The position numbers and the translations under genes were made by a program. The notes under the pieces were generated by a model. It worked only from the letters and a program-made list of their open reading frames with translations. It made no database searches and was not told the DNA's origin. A DNA stretch of 64,000 nucleotides, from NCBI RefSeq assembly GCF_900162695.1, contig NZ_FUIH01000007.1, positions 434,001-498,000 on the forward strand, written 5' to 3'. Source of the stretch: Virgibacillus siamensis (lineage in GTDB: Bacteria; Bacillota; Bacilli; Bacillales; Amphibacillaceae). Shown here in pieces: positions 17,491 through 25,488 of this stretch; positions within the stretch are counted from its first letter, which is position 1, and each line of letters starts with the position of its first letter.

Positions 17491-18324
17491 TTAGATGGCT
17501 TTAACCTGAAGTTTTAAATAGTCCTCAAGGAAGACACCGATTCCATCTTGCTCATTTGTTTCGGTAACCTCTTTGGCAATTGCTTTCAGTTCATCAATGC
17601 CATTCCCCATGGCAACGCCGACACCGGCATAGTCAATCATTTCCAAATCATTATCTTCATCTCCGAATGCAATTATTCGTTCTTTGGGGATATGATAATA
17701 GTGCGCAATTTTCTGCAGGCCAATTGCCTTATTCATACCCTTTTTGACGATTTCAATTATATTCCACGGCGCACCCCATTTGCGGTGTTCAATTAATTCA
17801 GCATGATAGTTATCCAAATGTTCGCGAAGTTCTGCAATGTGGTCTTCCCTTGGGTGGATAAGTAATGATGTCGGATCATCTGTCAGCAGATTTTTCAGAC
17901 TGCCGATTTTAAAAGGGGGATCCTGTTTTGTAGCATGAAAAATATCGATGATTTTTTCATCGTATCGATCCAGATACACATTATCTTTTACTTCGGCCAG
18001 AATGTTATGAACGCCGAAATCGTAACATACTTCAATAATCTGTTGTGCCGTCCGGACAGGCATTGGGTTGTGCAGTACATCCCATTTCGTATCTTCCGGA
18101 TGATGAATTAATGCACCGTTAAAATTGACCATTGGGGTATCGAGCCCGAGTTCATGGTAATAATCAATGCTTGCACGGTGCGGTCTGCCAGTGGCGATGA
18201 CAACGATATGGCCATCATGAATCGCCTGCTGTAATGTATTTTTATTGCGACTGCTGATTTGTTTGTCATCGGTCAGCAATGTCCCATCCAAATCCAGTGC
18301 AATTAAATGCTGGTTATTTTCCAT
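17491..18324 (-). CDS. yitU: HAD superfamily Cof-type phosphatase (YitU-like)
   Basis: A 277-residue Cof/HAD-IIB hydrolase. The nucleophile motif LDLDGTLL sits at 10-17 (D11), the ATGRP motif follows, and the Mg-binding GDEDNDLEM motif lies near the C-terminus. Such enzymes dephosphorylate sugar phosphates or cofactor phosphates; B. subtilis YitU has been associated with FMN-precursor dephosphorylation, so flavin metabolism is possible. AGGTGA lies upstream of the ATG. Placement beside yitV and yitW homologues supports the name. Confidence 0.85.
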   Translation of the reverse strand: MENNQHLIALDLDGTLLTDDKQISSRNKNTLQQAIHDGHIVVIATGRPHRASIDYYHELGLDTPMVNFNGALIHHPEDTKWDVLHNPMPVRTAQQIIEVCYDFGVHNILAEVKDNVYLDRYDEKIIDIFHATKQDPPFKIGSLKNLLTDDPTSLLIHPREDHIAELREHLDNYHAELIEHRKWGAPWNIIEIVKKGMNKAIGLQKIAHYYHIPKERIIAFGDEDNDLEMIDYAGVGVAMGNGIDELKAIAKEVTETNEQDGIGVFLEDYLKLQVKAI

Positions 18325-18463
18325 TAGCTTTCACCTCGTATGTCAATAGTGTATAAGTGAATCCAATATATGTAAAGCATTAAATTGCGTGCAGGTTGCA
18401 AATTACATAAAATTAATATTATGATACTAACGAGACAGAAATGAACAGGAAAGGAAATCGGAA

Positions 18464-19225
18464 ATGATAGGTGTAAATAAACAAACAATGAAGTCAATCC
18501 CTTGCTTGGTTGTTGAAGATACAACATGGGAGGGGAAGCCTTTGCCGACTGTAACGTATTTCCATGGGTTTACGAGCGCAAAGGAGCACAATCTTCCGCT
18601 GGCATACCTTTTGGCTGAAAAAGGGTATCGTGTCATTCTTCCGGACAGTAAATTTCATGGGGAACAGGAAGTGGACGTATCCGATTTAAAGAAACAGATT
18701 TCCTTTTGGGATATTGTGATGCAAAACGTAAAAGAACTTAAGGGTATTAAGGATTTATTGGATGAAAAAGGACTTATTCTTGATGGCCGTTTTGGCATCG
18801 CCGGTACAAGTATGGGCGGTATCACAACATCCGCTGCGCTGACACAGTATCCATGGATTAAAACTGCCGGTGTTATGATGGGTTCACCGAAAATTACCAT
18901 TTATGCCAAAACACTGGTCAGCAGCTTCAAAAAAATGGGGAAATTGCCTGTCAGTGATGAAATGATTGACCAATTATATGATCAATTAAAGCTGTACGAT
19001 CTGTCCGAACAGGTGGAAAAACTCCAGGAGCGGCCATTGTTTTTCTGGCATGGGGAAAATGATGCAGTAGTACCGTTCGACCACTCCTTTACCTTCTACG
19101 AGGATGCGAAAAAAAGATATAAAAACAAGGAAAACATAGCATTTTTAAAAGAAGAAAACCGTGATCATAAGGTAAGTCGCGAGGCAATTCTTGCATTGGT
19201 GAAATGGTTTGAGAAACACCTGTAG
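18464..19225 (+). CDS. yitV: Alpha/beta hydrolase (YitV-like esterase)
   Basis: A 253-residue serine hydrolase of the prolyl-oligopeptidase-like group. The nucleophile elbow is GTSMGG (S116), the acid is in HGENDAVVP, and the histidine in NRDHKV near the C-terminus, completing a catalytic triad. HGFTSAKEHN forms the oxyanion region. The substrate is unknown. AGGAAAGG precedes the ATG. Divergent from the HAD gene, as yitU and yitV neighbour each other in B. subtilis. Confidence 0.85.
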   Translation: MIGVNKQTMKSIPCLVVEDTTWEGKPLPTVTYFHGFTSAKEHNLPLAYLLAEKGYRVILPDSKFHGEQEVDVSDLKKQISFWDIVMQNVKELKGIKDLLDEKGLILDGRFGIAGTSMGGITTSAALTQYPWIKTAGVMMGSPKITIYAKTLVSSFKKMGKLPVSDEMIDQLYDQLKLYDLSEQVEKLQERPLFFWHGENDAVVPFDHSFTFYEDAKKRYKNKENIAFLKEENRDHKVSREAILALVKWFEKHL

Positions 19226-19312
19226 AAAGAGACAGGATGTGATTAAAATCATTTCAAATTCCGTCAAATTATGTTTAAATAGGACTAAGAACGATGAAGG
19301 AGGTTTTTGGTC

Positions 19313-19624
19313 ATGGAAGAGGCTCTGAAGGAAAATCTGATGGGAGCACTTGAGAATGTTATTGACCCTGAACTGGGTATTGATATTGTGAATCTTGGAC
19401 TCATTTATGATGTTGATCTCAATGATGAAGGGATTTGCGACGTAACGATGACGTTAACAGCAATGGGCTGTCCGCTTGCAGCCCATATTGAACAGGATGT
19501 CCAGCGTGCACTTGCGGATATGCCGGAAGTTAAGGAAACCAGAGTTAACATTGTATGGGATCCGCCATGGGGCAAAGATAAAATGTCACGATACGCAAAA
19601 ATTGCACTGGGCATCCCTGATTGA
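19313..19624 (+). CDS. yitW: DUF59/MIP18 family iron-sulfur assembly protein (YitW/SufT-like)
   Basis: A 103-residue protein with the full DUF59 pattern: VIDPELGIDIVNLGLIYDV, TMTLTAMGCPLAAHIEQDV with its conserved cysteine, and VNIVWDPPWGKDKMS. The family helps load Fe-S clusters onto target proteins. AAGGAGG ends 9 nt before the ATG at 19313. It probably cooperates with the general Suf machinery located elsewhere. Confidence 0.88.
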   Translation: MEEALKENLMGALENVIDPELGIDIVNLGLIYDVDLNDEGICDVTMTLTAMGCPLAAHIEQDVQRALADMPEVKETRVNIVWDPPWGKDKMSRYAKIALGIPD

Positions 19625-19635
19625 TGCATAGAGAC

Positions 19636-19671
19636 AAGGTTGGTTCATCTGGAGTGAATCGGCCTTTTTTT
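19636..19671 (+). terminator. Intrinsic terminator
   Basis: An imperfect stem (AAGGTTGGTTCA with TGAATCGGCCTT) is followed by seven T. Confidence 0.65.
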
Positions 19672-19699
19672 ATACCAATAAAAATGAAGAGGGAATTAC

Positions 19700-20206
19700 A
19701 TGCAGATTTGTCAAATTGCCGGGTATAAAAATTCCGGGAAAACGACACTAATGAACCAATTAATCCTCTACTTTTCCAAAACCGGCGTGATCGTAGGTTC
19801 GTTAAAACACCACGGGCACGGCGGGGATCCTGATCTTGGGAAACTTAAAGATAACCAGGCACATATGGAATCAGGTGCTATTATGAGTGGTGTGCAGGGT
19901 GAGATGGTTTCGCAATTCACATTGAACATGGAAATGGATCTGGATGAAATGGTTCGGGTATACAGCAATTTTCCAATTGATTTACTGCTGATTGAAGGAT
20001 ATAAACATGCGGAGTATCCCAAAATTGTTCTTGTGCGAAACAGGGAGGACCTGTCACTTGTGGATGAACTTCCTAACGTTATTGCAGCAGGCGGCTGGGA
20101 TTCGGAACTGCTGAAAAACCTGGATGTCCCGGTATTTGACATGAAAAAACCGGGGGAATACTTACCCCGCCTGGCAGTGTACATAAGAAGGTGTTCATAT
20201 GGATGA
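19700..20206 (+). CDS. mobB: Molybdopterin-guanine dinucleotide biosynthesis protein B
   Basis: A 168-residue P-loop GTPase. The Walker A motif GYKNSGKT spans 8-15, SLKHHGHGGDP follows, and LLIEGYKHAEYPKIVLVR is the family switch region. MobB assists MobA in attaching GMP to molybdopterin. AGAGGGAA precedes the ATG. It overlaps moaE by 8 bp. Other molybdenum cofactor genes (moaA, moaC, moeA, mobA) are not in this window. Confidence 0.88.
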   Translation: MQICQIAGYKNSGKTTLMNQLILYFSKTGVIVGSLKHHGHGGDPDLGKLKDNQAHMESGAIMSGVQGEMVSQFTLNMEMDLDEMVRVYSNFPIDLLLIEGYKHAEYPKIVLVRNREDLSLVDELPNVIAAGGWDSELLKNLDVPVFDMKKPGEYLPRLAVYIRRCSYG

Positions 20207-20672
20207 TAAGTTTCGGATTACAGATAAACCGATTAACATTGACAATTGCATTAAAAAGGTTGTTCGGCCGGAAGCTGGAGCAGTAAACACATTTATCGGG
20301 ACGGTTCGTGAATTTACAGAAGGGAAGCGGACACTGTACCTGGAATATCAGGCATATGTTTCGATGGCTGAGAAAAAGCTTGAACAGATTGGTGCTGAAA
20401 TCCGTGAGCGATGGGGCAATACTGACACAGCAATTGTCCATCGCGTCGGGCATCTTGATATTTCCGATGTGGCGGTTGTGATTGCTGTTTCAACACCACA
20501 CCGCAATGACGCATTTGAAGCAAGCAGATATGCCATTGAACGAATTAAGGAGATTGTTCCGATCTGGAAAAAAGAAAACTGGGAAGACGGTACGAAGTGG
20601 ATTGGCAACCAGAAGGAGACAACGTCCTACGATGACGGAATTCCGAACGAGGAGGAAATGCGCAATGGTTGA
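20199..20672 (+). CDS. moaE: Molybdopterin synthase catalytic subunit
   Basis: A 157-residue MoaE. Diagnostic segments are AGAVNTFIGTVREFTEGK, RVGHLDISDVAVVIAVSTPHR, and the active-site lysine region VPIWKKENWEDGTKWI. It transfers sulfur from thiocarboxylated MoaD to precursor Z. AGAAGG lies before the ATG, and it overlaps the genes on both sides by 8 bp, showing tight coupling. Confidence 0.9.
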   Translation: MDDKFRITDKPINIDNCIKKVVRPEAGAVNTFIGTVREFTEGKRTLYLEYQAYVSMAEKKLEQIGAEIRERWGNTDTAIVHRVGHLDISDVAVVIAVSTPHRNDAFEASRYAIERIKEIVPIWKKENWEDGTKWIGNQKETTSYDDGIPNEEEMRNG

Positions 20673-20898
20673 TGTGTTATTTTTTGCTGAATTGCAGGAA
20701 ACTGTCGGAAATAACAAGGTGGAGGTTGATGCGGATGGACTGACGCTGGCTGAATTGAAGGGCAATCTGCTGAACATGTATAAGTTGAATCAACTGGACC
20801 AGGCGATGATTGCTGTAAACGAGGAATATGCCCAAGAAGATGTCGTACTGAAATCAGGTGATGTTGTTGCCTTTATCCCGCCGGTTAGCGGGGGATAG
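20665..20898 (+). CDS. moaD: Molybdopterin synthase sulfur-carrier subunit
   Basis: A 77-residue ubiquitin-like protein ending in VSGG, the C-terminal Gly-Gly that is thiocarboxylated in MoaD. VLFFAELQETVGNN at the N-terminus and DVVAFIPPVSGG at the end are typical. GGAGGAAATG lies upstream of the ATG at 20665. It forms the MoaD-MoaE heterotetramer with the preceding gene. Confidence 0.88.
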   Translation: MVDVLFFAELQETVGNNKVEVDADGLTLAELKGNLLNMYKLNQLDQAMIAVNEEYAQEDVVLKSGDVVAFIPPVSGG

Positions 20899-20939
20899 AC
20901 GGAAATTATAAATGAGCCCAGCCAACGTGGGCCGGACTC

Positions 20940-21632
20940 TTAAAAAAGTTCATCTTTCAATGCAGCAGCATCCAATATATATGCGCCGGTTTTATCGGTA
21001 CTGAGGAGCTGCTGTTTTTTGAGTCGTGTCAGTGTCCGGTTTACGGTTTCACGGCTGGAACCAATCATATTGGCGAGATCCCGGTTTGTAAAATGTGTCG
21101 TGATTTTTGTCATACTGTCTCCCGTTTCTGTTCCATAATCTTTAGCAAGACGCAGCAACAGCATAATAATTTGTTCGTACGTATTATGGAGAATTTTTTC
21201 TTCCAGCCGGTTGTGCAGATCCATAATGATATCGCCAAGAACGCGGAACAATTTTACACAAATTTCCGGATGATGAATCAGGAAATTTTCAAACGATTTT
21301 ATCGGAATAAAAATTAAGATTGCTTCATCCAGTACTTCGGCATGTGCCGGGTAGTCATCCTGTCTGAAAAATCCCTGATGCGGAAACATGTCACCGGGCT
21401 GCAGAACATTAACAATCTGTTCCTTCCCGTGAACATCAGTCTTATATATTTTGATTCGTCCCTGATGAATGAAATAAACGCTCGTCAGCGGGTCGCCTTG
21501 CATAAAAACATGACTGCCACGCTGGTATGTGTGGTTTTTGGCCAGTTCAACAATTGGTTCTATTTCATAATCATTCAGGTCTTTAAACAAAGGAACTTTC
21601 TGCAAAAGTTCTTTGATGGAATGTGTATTCAT
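20940..21632 (-). CDS. Crp/Fnr family transcriptional regulator
   Basis: A 230-residue regulator with a cyclic-nucleotide-binding fold (about 20-110, including RGSHVFMQGDPLTSVYFIHQGRI), a long dimer helix, and a winged helix (about 160-215) whose recognition helix reads SSRETVNRTLTRLKK. It has no cysteine cluster at either end, so it is not an oxygen-sensing Fe-S Fnr. The E/R-x-x-R DNA contacts are present, so it should bind a TGTGA-type dyad. It is convergent with moaD; a link to molybdoenzymes or anaerobic metabolism is possible but unproven. Confidence 0.85.
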   Translation of the reverse strand: MNTHSIKELLQKVPLFKDLNDYEIEPIVELAKNHTYQRGSHVFMQGDPLTSVYFIHQGRIKIYKTDVHGKEQIVNVLQPGDMFPHQGFFRQDDYPAHAEVLDEAILIFIPIKSFENFLIHHPEICVKLFRVLGDIIMDLHNRLEEKILHNTYEQIIMLLLRLAKDYGTETGDSMTKITTHFTNRDLANMIGSSRETVNRTLTRLKKQQLLSTDKTGAYILDAAALKDELF

Positions 21633-21785
21633 CCGAACGCCACCCTTTCCATTTGAACTATTTTTATTCTATCACGGGCAGTGCTTTGGTATAATCACTA
21701 ATTGTGAAAAGTTTTTGATCGTAATAATTTTTTGGAAGGCAATGTGGAAAGGACATAGTAACAGTAAAAACGTTCCAGCGGCCAT

Positions 21786-22070
21786 TCACTGGGACTTTTT
21801 TGATTGTTCGTTTTTAATGTGTGAAAAATGAATAGCGTGCATGATTTTGATAATCGGTCTGGCCAATAATTGCGCACTGCCGATAATAAATAATATGACA
21901 CCGGCAGTTTTCAGTGGTTCATACAGAAAAAAGGCGCTGCCTATCAGAAATTCGAGCCCTAATGTGAGGTCGTTGATCAGTGCAATATAACGGTATTTTT
22001 TGCTGAAGGATAATTCAAATGTACCTACATGAATATCCAGAAACTTTTCTTCATCTTCAATAAAACGCAT
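21786..22070 (-). CDS. YrhK domain membrane protein
   Basis: A 94-residue protein with two hydrophobic segments in the YrhK arrangement (FELSFSKKYRYIALINDLTLGLEFLIGSAFF, then GVILFIIGSAQLLARPIIK). Function is unknown. The ribosome site CGGAGGG forms the 3' arm of the hairpin directly upstream, and six T immediately precede the ATG, so translation and termination signals overlap. Confidence 0.8.
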   Translation of the reverse strand: MRFIEDEEKFLDIHVGTFELSFSKKYRYIALINDLTLGLEFLIGSAFFLYEPLKTAGVILFIIGSAQLLARPIIKIMHAIHFSHIKNEQSKKSQ

Positions 22071-22107
22071 AAAAAACCCTCCGAAAGGTATGTACCCTTA
22101 CGGAGGG
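22071..22107 (-). terminator. uppP terminator whose stem contains the yrhK ribosome site
   Basis: On the minus strand CCCTCCG (22107-22101) pairs with CGGAGGG (22083-22077). An inner AAGG/CCTT stem extends it, and six T (22076-22071) abut the yrhK ATG at 22070. Read-through is needed to express yrhK from uppP, and the hairpin would hide the ribosome site. Confidence 0.75.
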
Positions 22108-22121
22108 CTGCTAAAACGAAA

Positions 22122-22943
22122 TTATAGAAACAGAATAACGAGAATTCCCACAATAAAACAGTAAAAGGTGAAATATTTCAAGTTGCCATGTTTCATGATA
22201 TTCATAAACCAGCGCAGTGAATAATAGGTTGCCAAGATCGATGCCATGAAAGCCAAAATGTATGGAATGGCCAGTGTATTAATGTTGTCGTCACCGAGAA
22301 TATCACCAACCGAAAGAATACTGATTCCCAGACTGACCGGAATATACAGCAGGAATGAAAAGCGCAGTGCTGTCTCAATTTTCATCCCTAACAGCATTGC
22401 GGCAACAATTGTCGCTCCAGAACGGCTGATGCCGGGTATCAAAGCAACTGATTGGGCAAGTCCGACTATAATAGCGTCTTTTACCGTGATTTGACTGTCA
22501 CCTTTCCAGCCGCGCAAATTGCGGATAATCCAAAGTGCAATACCGGTAATAAGCAGCGTAAAGCCAACGACAGCAACAGTGCTTAATTTGCTTTCGATAA
22601 AGTCTTCCAGCAATAGTCCGAGAATACCAGTCGGAATGGTCGCTATAATTAGGTAAACAATAAATTGAAAATCATCTTTGGCATCTGTATCTTTTGTTGC
22701 TAAATAACGGATGCCATTCTGAATAAGCCGTAAAATATCTTTCCGGTAAATGATCAGGACGGCAATCAATGATCCGAAGTTCACAAGAATTTCAAACGAC
22801 AATCCTTCAATTTCAATTCCGAATAACTGACGTAAAATGACAAGGTGTCCGCTTGATGAAATCGGAATCGGCTCGGTAAACCCTTGTACAAGTCCCAAAA
22901 ATAAATATTTAATAAGCAGCCATATTTCTGTCATTGTTTCCAT
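22122..22943 (-). CDS. uppP: Undecaprenyl-diphosphatase (BacA/UppP)
   Basis: A 273-residue polytopic membrane enzyme that recycles undecaprenyl pyrophosphate for cell-wall synthesis. Active-site motifs are EPIPISSSGHL in the first loop (usual form ExxPISSSGH) and PGISRSGATI in the second half. About eight membrane segments follow the family topology. The ATG at 22943 lies 8 nt after AGGAGG. It confers bacitracin tolerance in many bacteria. It is divergent from the His-rich protein gene. Confidence 0.9.
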   Translation of the reverse strand: METMTEIWLLIKYLFLGLVQGFTEPIPISSSGHLVILRQLFGIEIEGLSFEILVNFGSLIAVLIIYRKDILRLIQNGIRYLATKDTDAKDDFQFIVYLIIATIPTGILGLLLEDFIESKLSTVAVVGFTLLITGIALWIIRNLRGWKGDSQITVKDAIIVGLAQSVALIPGISRSGATIVAAMLLGMKIETALRFSFLLYIPVSLGISILSVGDILGDDNINTLAIPYILAFMASILATYYSLRWFMNIMKHGNLKYFTFYCFIVGILVILFL

Positions 22944-23039
22944 TTCATGTTCCTCCTGATATATGTGTATTTTCACCCTCCGGACAAGTCACCAACAGAT
23001 AGGCAAATGAATAGTCTGATTGGTGAGGAGGTTGAAAAT

Positions 23040-23354
23040 ATGAACCATCATCATCAACATATATACGATTTATGTAAGAATCATATGCATTCCTATGTGC
23101 TCGTTGAAATGAACGATGGATCTAACTTTGATGGCATCATCACTGGGCTGGATGATGAATACGTTTATTTTGCTGTACCACTCGGTCAGGACGATGGGAT
23201 GCCGCATGGGCACCATCACCGCCAATTTGGCTGGGGAAGCTATAATTATCCCGGGTTTTACGGGCATGGTTACCATCATCGTCCGCGGAGATTCCGACGG
23301 CTTATTTTACCGCTTGCGGCACTTGCAGCAATTAGTGTGCTGCCATGGTACTAA
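23040..23354 (+). CDS. Histidine-rich small protein with an Sm-like N-terminal half
   Basis: A 104-residue protein starting MNHHHQHIYDLCKNHMHSYV. Residues about 17-46 (YVLVEMNDGSNFDGIITGLDDEYVYFAV) look like an Sm/Hfq-type beta fold. A His/Gly/Tyr-rich stretch (GHHHRQFGWGSYNY, GHGYHHR) and a hydrophobic C-terminus follow. GAGGAGG lies 8 nt before the ATG at 23040. It resembles short coat-associated or metal-binding proteins of spore formers, but I do not recognise a characterised homologue. Confidence 0.7.
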   Translation: MNHHHQHIYDLCKNHMHSYVLVEMNDGSNFDGIITGLDDEYVYFAVPLGQDDGMPHGHHHRQFGWGSYNYPGFYGHGYHHRPRRFRRLILPLAALAAISVLPWY

Positions 23355-23367
23355 CATTTTAAAATGC

Positions 23368-23407
23368 AAAAACCCTTGCCGTTCATCACCTTGAAGGCAA
23401 GGGTTCA
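23368..23407 (-). terminator. Terminator of yjzD (minus strand)
   Basis: AACCCTTGCC (23371-23380) pairs with GGCAAGGGTT (23396-23405). The T-run is on the minus-strand side, so it serves the yjzD-like gene. Confidence 0.75.
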
Positions 23408-23498
23408 TTGCAGCAATTAATGTAATTTATCCCCAGTTCATGTCTGATACGTTCCATTAACAATCAGTGGGAAAACATCGATTAATCGGAGTTTTCCT

Positions 23499-23681
23499 TT
23501 ATTGTTCGCTTTCACCTTTTTTCAAAACACCTTCACCAAGAAGGAAAACACCAATTGTCAGGATAATTGCCAATGCAATCGTGCTCGGCAGGTGAAATTG
23601 AGTACCGCCCATACTGGTTAGTACATATGATATGACACAGCTAATAAAAAATGCCCAAATTAATGGCGCGATAAACCGCAT
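23499..23681 (-). CDS. yjzD: YjzD-like small membrane protein (DUF2929)
   Basis: A 60-residue protein with two membrane segments (MRFIAPLIWAFFISCVISYV and IALAIILTIGVFLLGEGVL). It fits DUF2929/YjzD in length, opening residues and position next to the med-fabH region. GAGGTG precedes the ATG at 23681. Its role is unknown. Confidence 0.75.
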   Translation of the reverse strand: MRFIAPLIWAFFISCVISYVLTSMGGTQFHLPSTIALAIILTIGVFLLGEGVLKKGESEQ

Positions 23682-23792
23682 TGCATACACCTCATTTTCA
23701 TAAACATTCCTAATATAGTTTATCAAATTGCGGAATAAATTAAAAGCTTTTCTTGCAGGAACCAAAACAACTTGACAAAGGGGGCGATCTGG

Positions 23793-24362
23793 ATGTTTTT
23801 CGTGGAAAATTGTTTTTACTGGATTGGTTTTCATCTGGTGGATTACTTACTGAATCAGGGCTATGCCGTAACTGGTGATGATCACATTGATACGGAAGGA
23901 AAGGAACATTTATCAATGTTGATTGGCCGCAACGAAAATTTCGTTCATTTGAAAGAACCGAGAAATGCTGCTGACTATGACATATGTTTTACCCCGAAAG
24001 AAAATACGCTGAAAATGTATAAAAACAGCACTTCAACCATAAAACTTCCTCTTCTTTTCGGCGAGTGGATGCCGATGGAAGCGGACGGAATGTATCACCG
24101 GGGGACGTTTATCCCGTTTGATTCCGACCGATTTCTACAAGAGGCTGTTTATATCGGAGACTTTTTGAATACGATTCAGCAGTGCATTGATGCAACCAGG
24201 CTGCCGCGGTTTTTAAATGTGAATGCCGGACAACAAAAAAGTTCAGCGGATATAAAACTTGAAGATTCCGTCTTTATCCGAAACAATAGACCTATTATGA
24301 GTCGTTTGAAGGCAGTACAAAGTCACTATAAAAGATTCGGTGAATTTTACCAGTGTCATTAA
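23793..24362 (+). CDS. Degenerate NAD-epimerase-like protein (YjaU position)
   Basis: A 189-residue protein. The opening FFVENCFYWIGFHLVDYLLNQGYAVTG aligns by eye with the first beta-alpha-beta unit of SDR epimerases (usual form VTGGxGFIGSHLVxxLL), but the glycine cofactor loop is replaced. PLLFGEWMPME and the following segment match the middle of the fold. It should not bind NAD in the usual way. AAGGGGG lies upstream of the ATG at 23793. It sits where yjaU lies in B. subtilis, between yjzD and med. Confidence 0.6.
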   Translation: MFFVENCFYWIGFHLVDYLLNQGYAVTGDDHIDTEGKEHLSMLIGRNENFVHLKEPRNAADYDICFTPKENTLKMYKNSTSTIKLPLLFGEWMPMEADGMYHRGTFIPFDSDRFLQEAVYIGDFLNTIQQCIDATRLPRFLNVNAGQQKSSADIKLEDSVFIRNNRPIMSRLKAVQSHYKRFGEFYQCH

Positions 24363-24446
24363 ATATATTGCTGAATTGCATTTACGAATGTGGTGTAAAT
24401 GGATATGATGAAAGAAGATTATGGAATTTGGATAGGAGTGCGCATT

Positions 24447-25403
24447 TTGAAAAAGATTTTCATCGTATTACTGGCTGTTTCAGGAATTACCATCTTATTA
24501 TATGGTTGTACAAGCAATGGTGGCGATCTGCAAAAGGTCGGAATGCTGGTTGAGAATTCTGTCCATGATAATGCTTGGTCGAAACAAGGCTATAAAGGTC
24601 TGCTTAACATTAATAAGGAATTTGATGTTGAAGTGTTTTACAAAGAAAACATTAAGACAAAGCAGCAGGTGATTGAAGCGGTCGATGAGCTTGCCAAAGA
24701 TGGCGTTAACCTGATTTTTGGACATAGTAATACATATGGAAAATACTTCGTGGAACTTGCGCCTTCATATCCGGAAATTCATTTTGTTTATTTTAACGGG
24801 GGACAGTTTGGGGAAGATGTTACATCATTGAATTTCAATTCGCATGCCATGGGTTTTTTTGCCGGAATGGTAGCGGGGAAAATGACGGAAACCGGCCACG
24901 TGGGAGTGATTGGTGCATTTGAATGGCAGCCTGAGATTGAAGGGTTTTATGAAGGAGTCAAATACCAAAATCCCGAGGTTGATGTGACGATTCAATACGT
25001 CAACAGCTGGAATGACCCAAAAGCTGCAATGAAACACTATCAAAAAATGCGTAAAAATGGAGCAGATGTTTTTTACCCAACTGGTGATTTGTTTAGTGTG
25101 AAAGTGCTAAAAAAGGTCAGTTCGGATGGTTTGTATGGTATTGGATATGTCACGGATCAATCTTATATCGATAACCGGGCAATTTTGACAAGTACAGTTC
25201 AGCACGTTTCCAAATTATATGTGCGATCCGCTGAAAAATTTAATGAAGGAAAACTGCGTGGTGGAGTTTTGACGTACGATTTTCAGGATGAGGTGATTTC
25301 CCTAAGTAAATTCAGCCCGGTTGTACCGGAAGATTTTCAGGAAAAAATGAACGACGAAATTGAACAGTACAAAGAATCGGCGCTACTGCCGAATGAGCGG
25401 TAG
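24447..25403 (+). CDS. med: Med-like BMP-family lipoprotein (positive regulator of comK)
   Basis: A 318-residue basic-membrane-protein (PnrA) family lipoprotein. A short signal peptide ends in the lipobox LLYGC (C20). KVGMLVENSVHDNAWSKQGYKG and NLIFGHSNTYGKYFVELAP follow the nucleoside-binding-protein fold. The TTG at 24447 lies 8 nt after TAGGAG. In B. subtilis med activates comK and is followed by comZ; here only 85 bp separate it from fabH, so comZ is absent. Confidence 0.82.
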   Translation: MKKIFIVLLAVSGITILLYGCTSNGGDLQKVGMLVENSVHDNAWSKQGYKGLLNINKEFDVEVFYKENIKTKQQVIEAVDELAKDGVNLIFGHSNTYGKYFVELAPSYPEIHFVYFNGGQFGEDVTSLNFNSHAMGFFAGMVAGKMTETGHVGVIGAFEWQPEIEGFYEGVKYQNPEVDVTIQYVNSWNDPKAAMKHYQKMRKNGADVFYPTGDLFSVKVLKKVSSDGLYGIGYVTDQSYIDNRAILTSTVQHVSKLYVRSAEKFNEGKLRGGVLTYDFQDEVISLSKFSPVVPEDFQEKMNDEIEQYKESALLPNER

Positions 25404-25423
25404 CATTTGCAGAATGCCGGATT

Positions 25424-25452
25424 TTGCATTATTATTAGTACCAAGTCATAAT
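25424..25452 (+). promoter_or_regulatory. fabH promoter overlapped by a FapR-like operator
   Basis: TTGCAT (25424-25429) and CATAAT (25447-25452) are 17 bp apart. Between them ATTAGTACCAAGTCATAAT (25434-25452) resembles the FapR operator, matching the left half TTAGTACC well and the right half partly. FapR represses fatty-acid genes when malonyl-CoA is low in B. subtilis. Confidence 0.65.
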
Positions 25453-25488
25453 AATTGATATTAACTTCTATTATAAGGGGATGGAAAT

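Noticed and set aside
20900..20945. Terminator between moaD and the Crp/Fnr gene
   Set aside because: GCCCA/TGGGC can pair but no convincing T-run follows on either strand.
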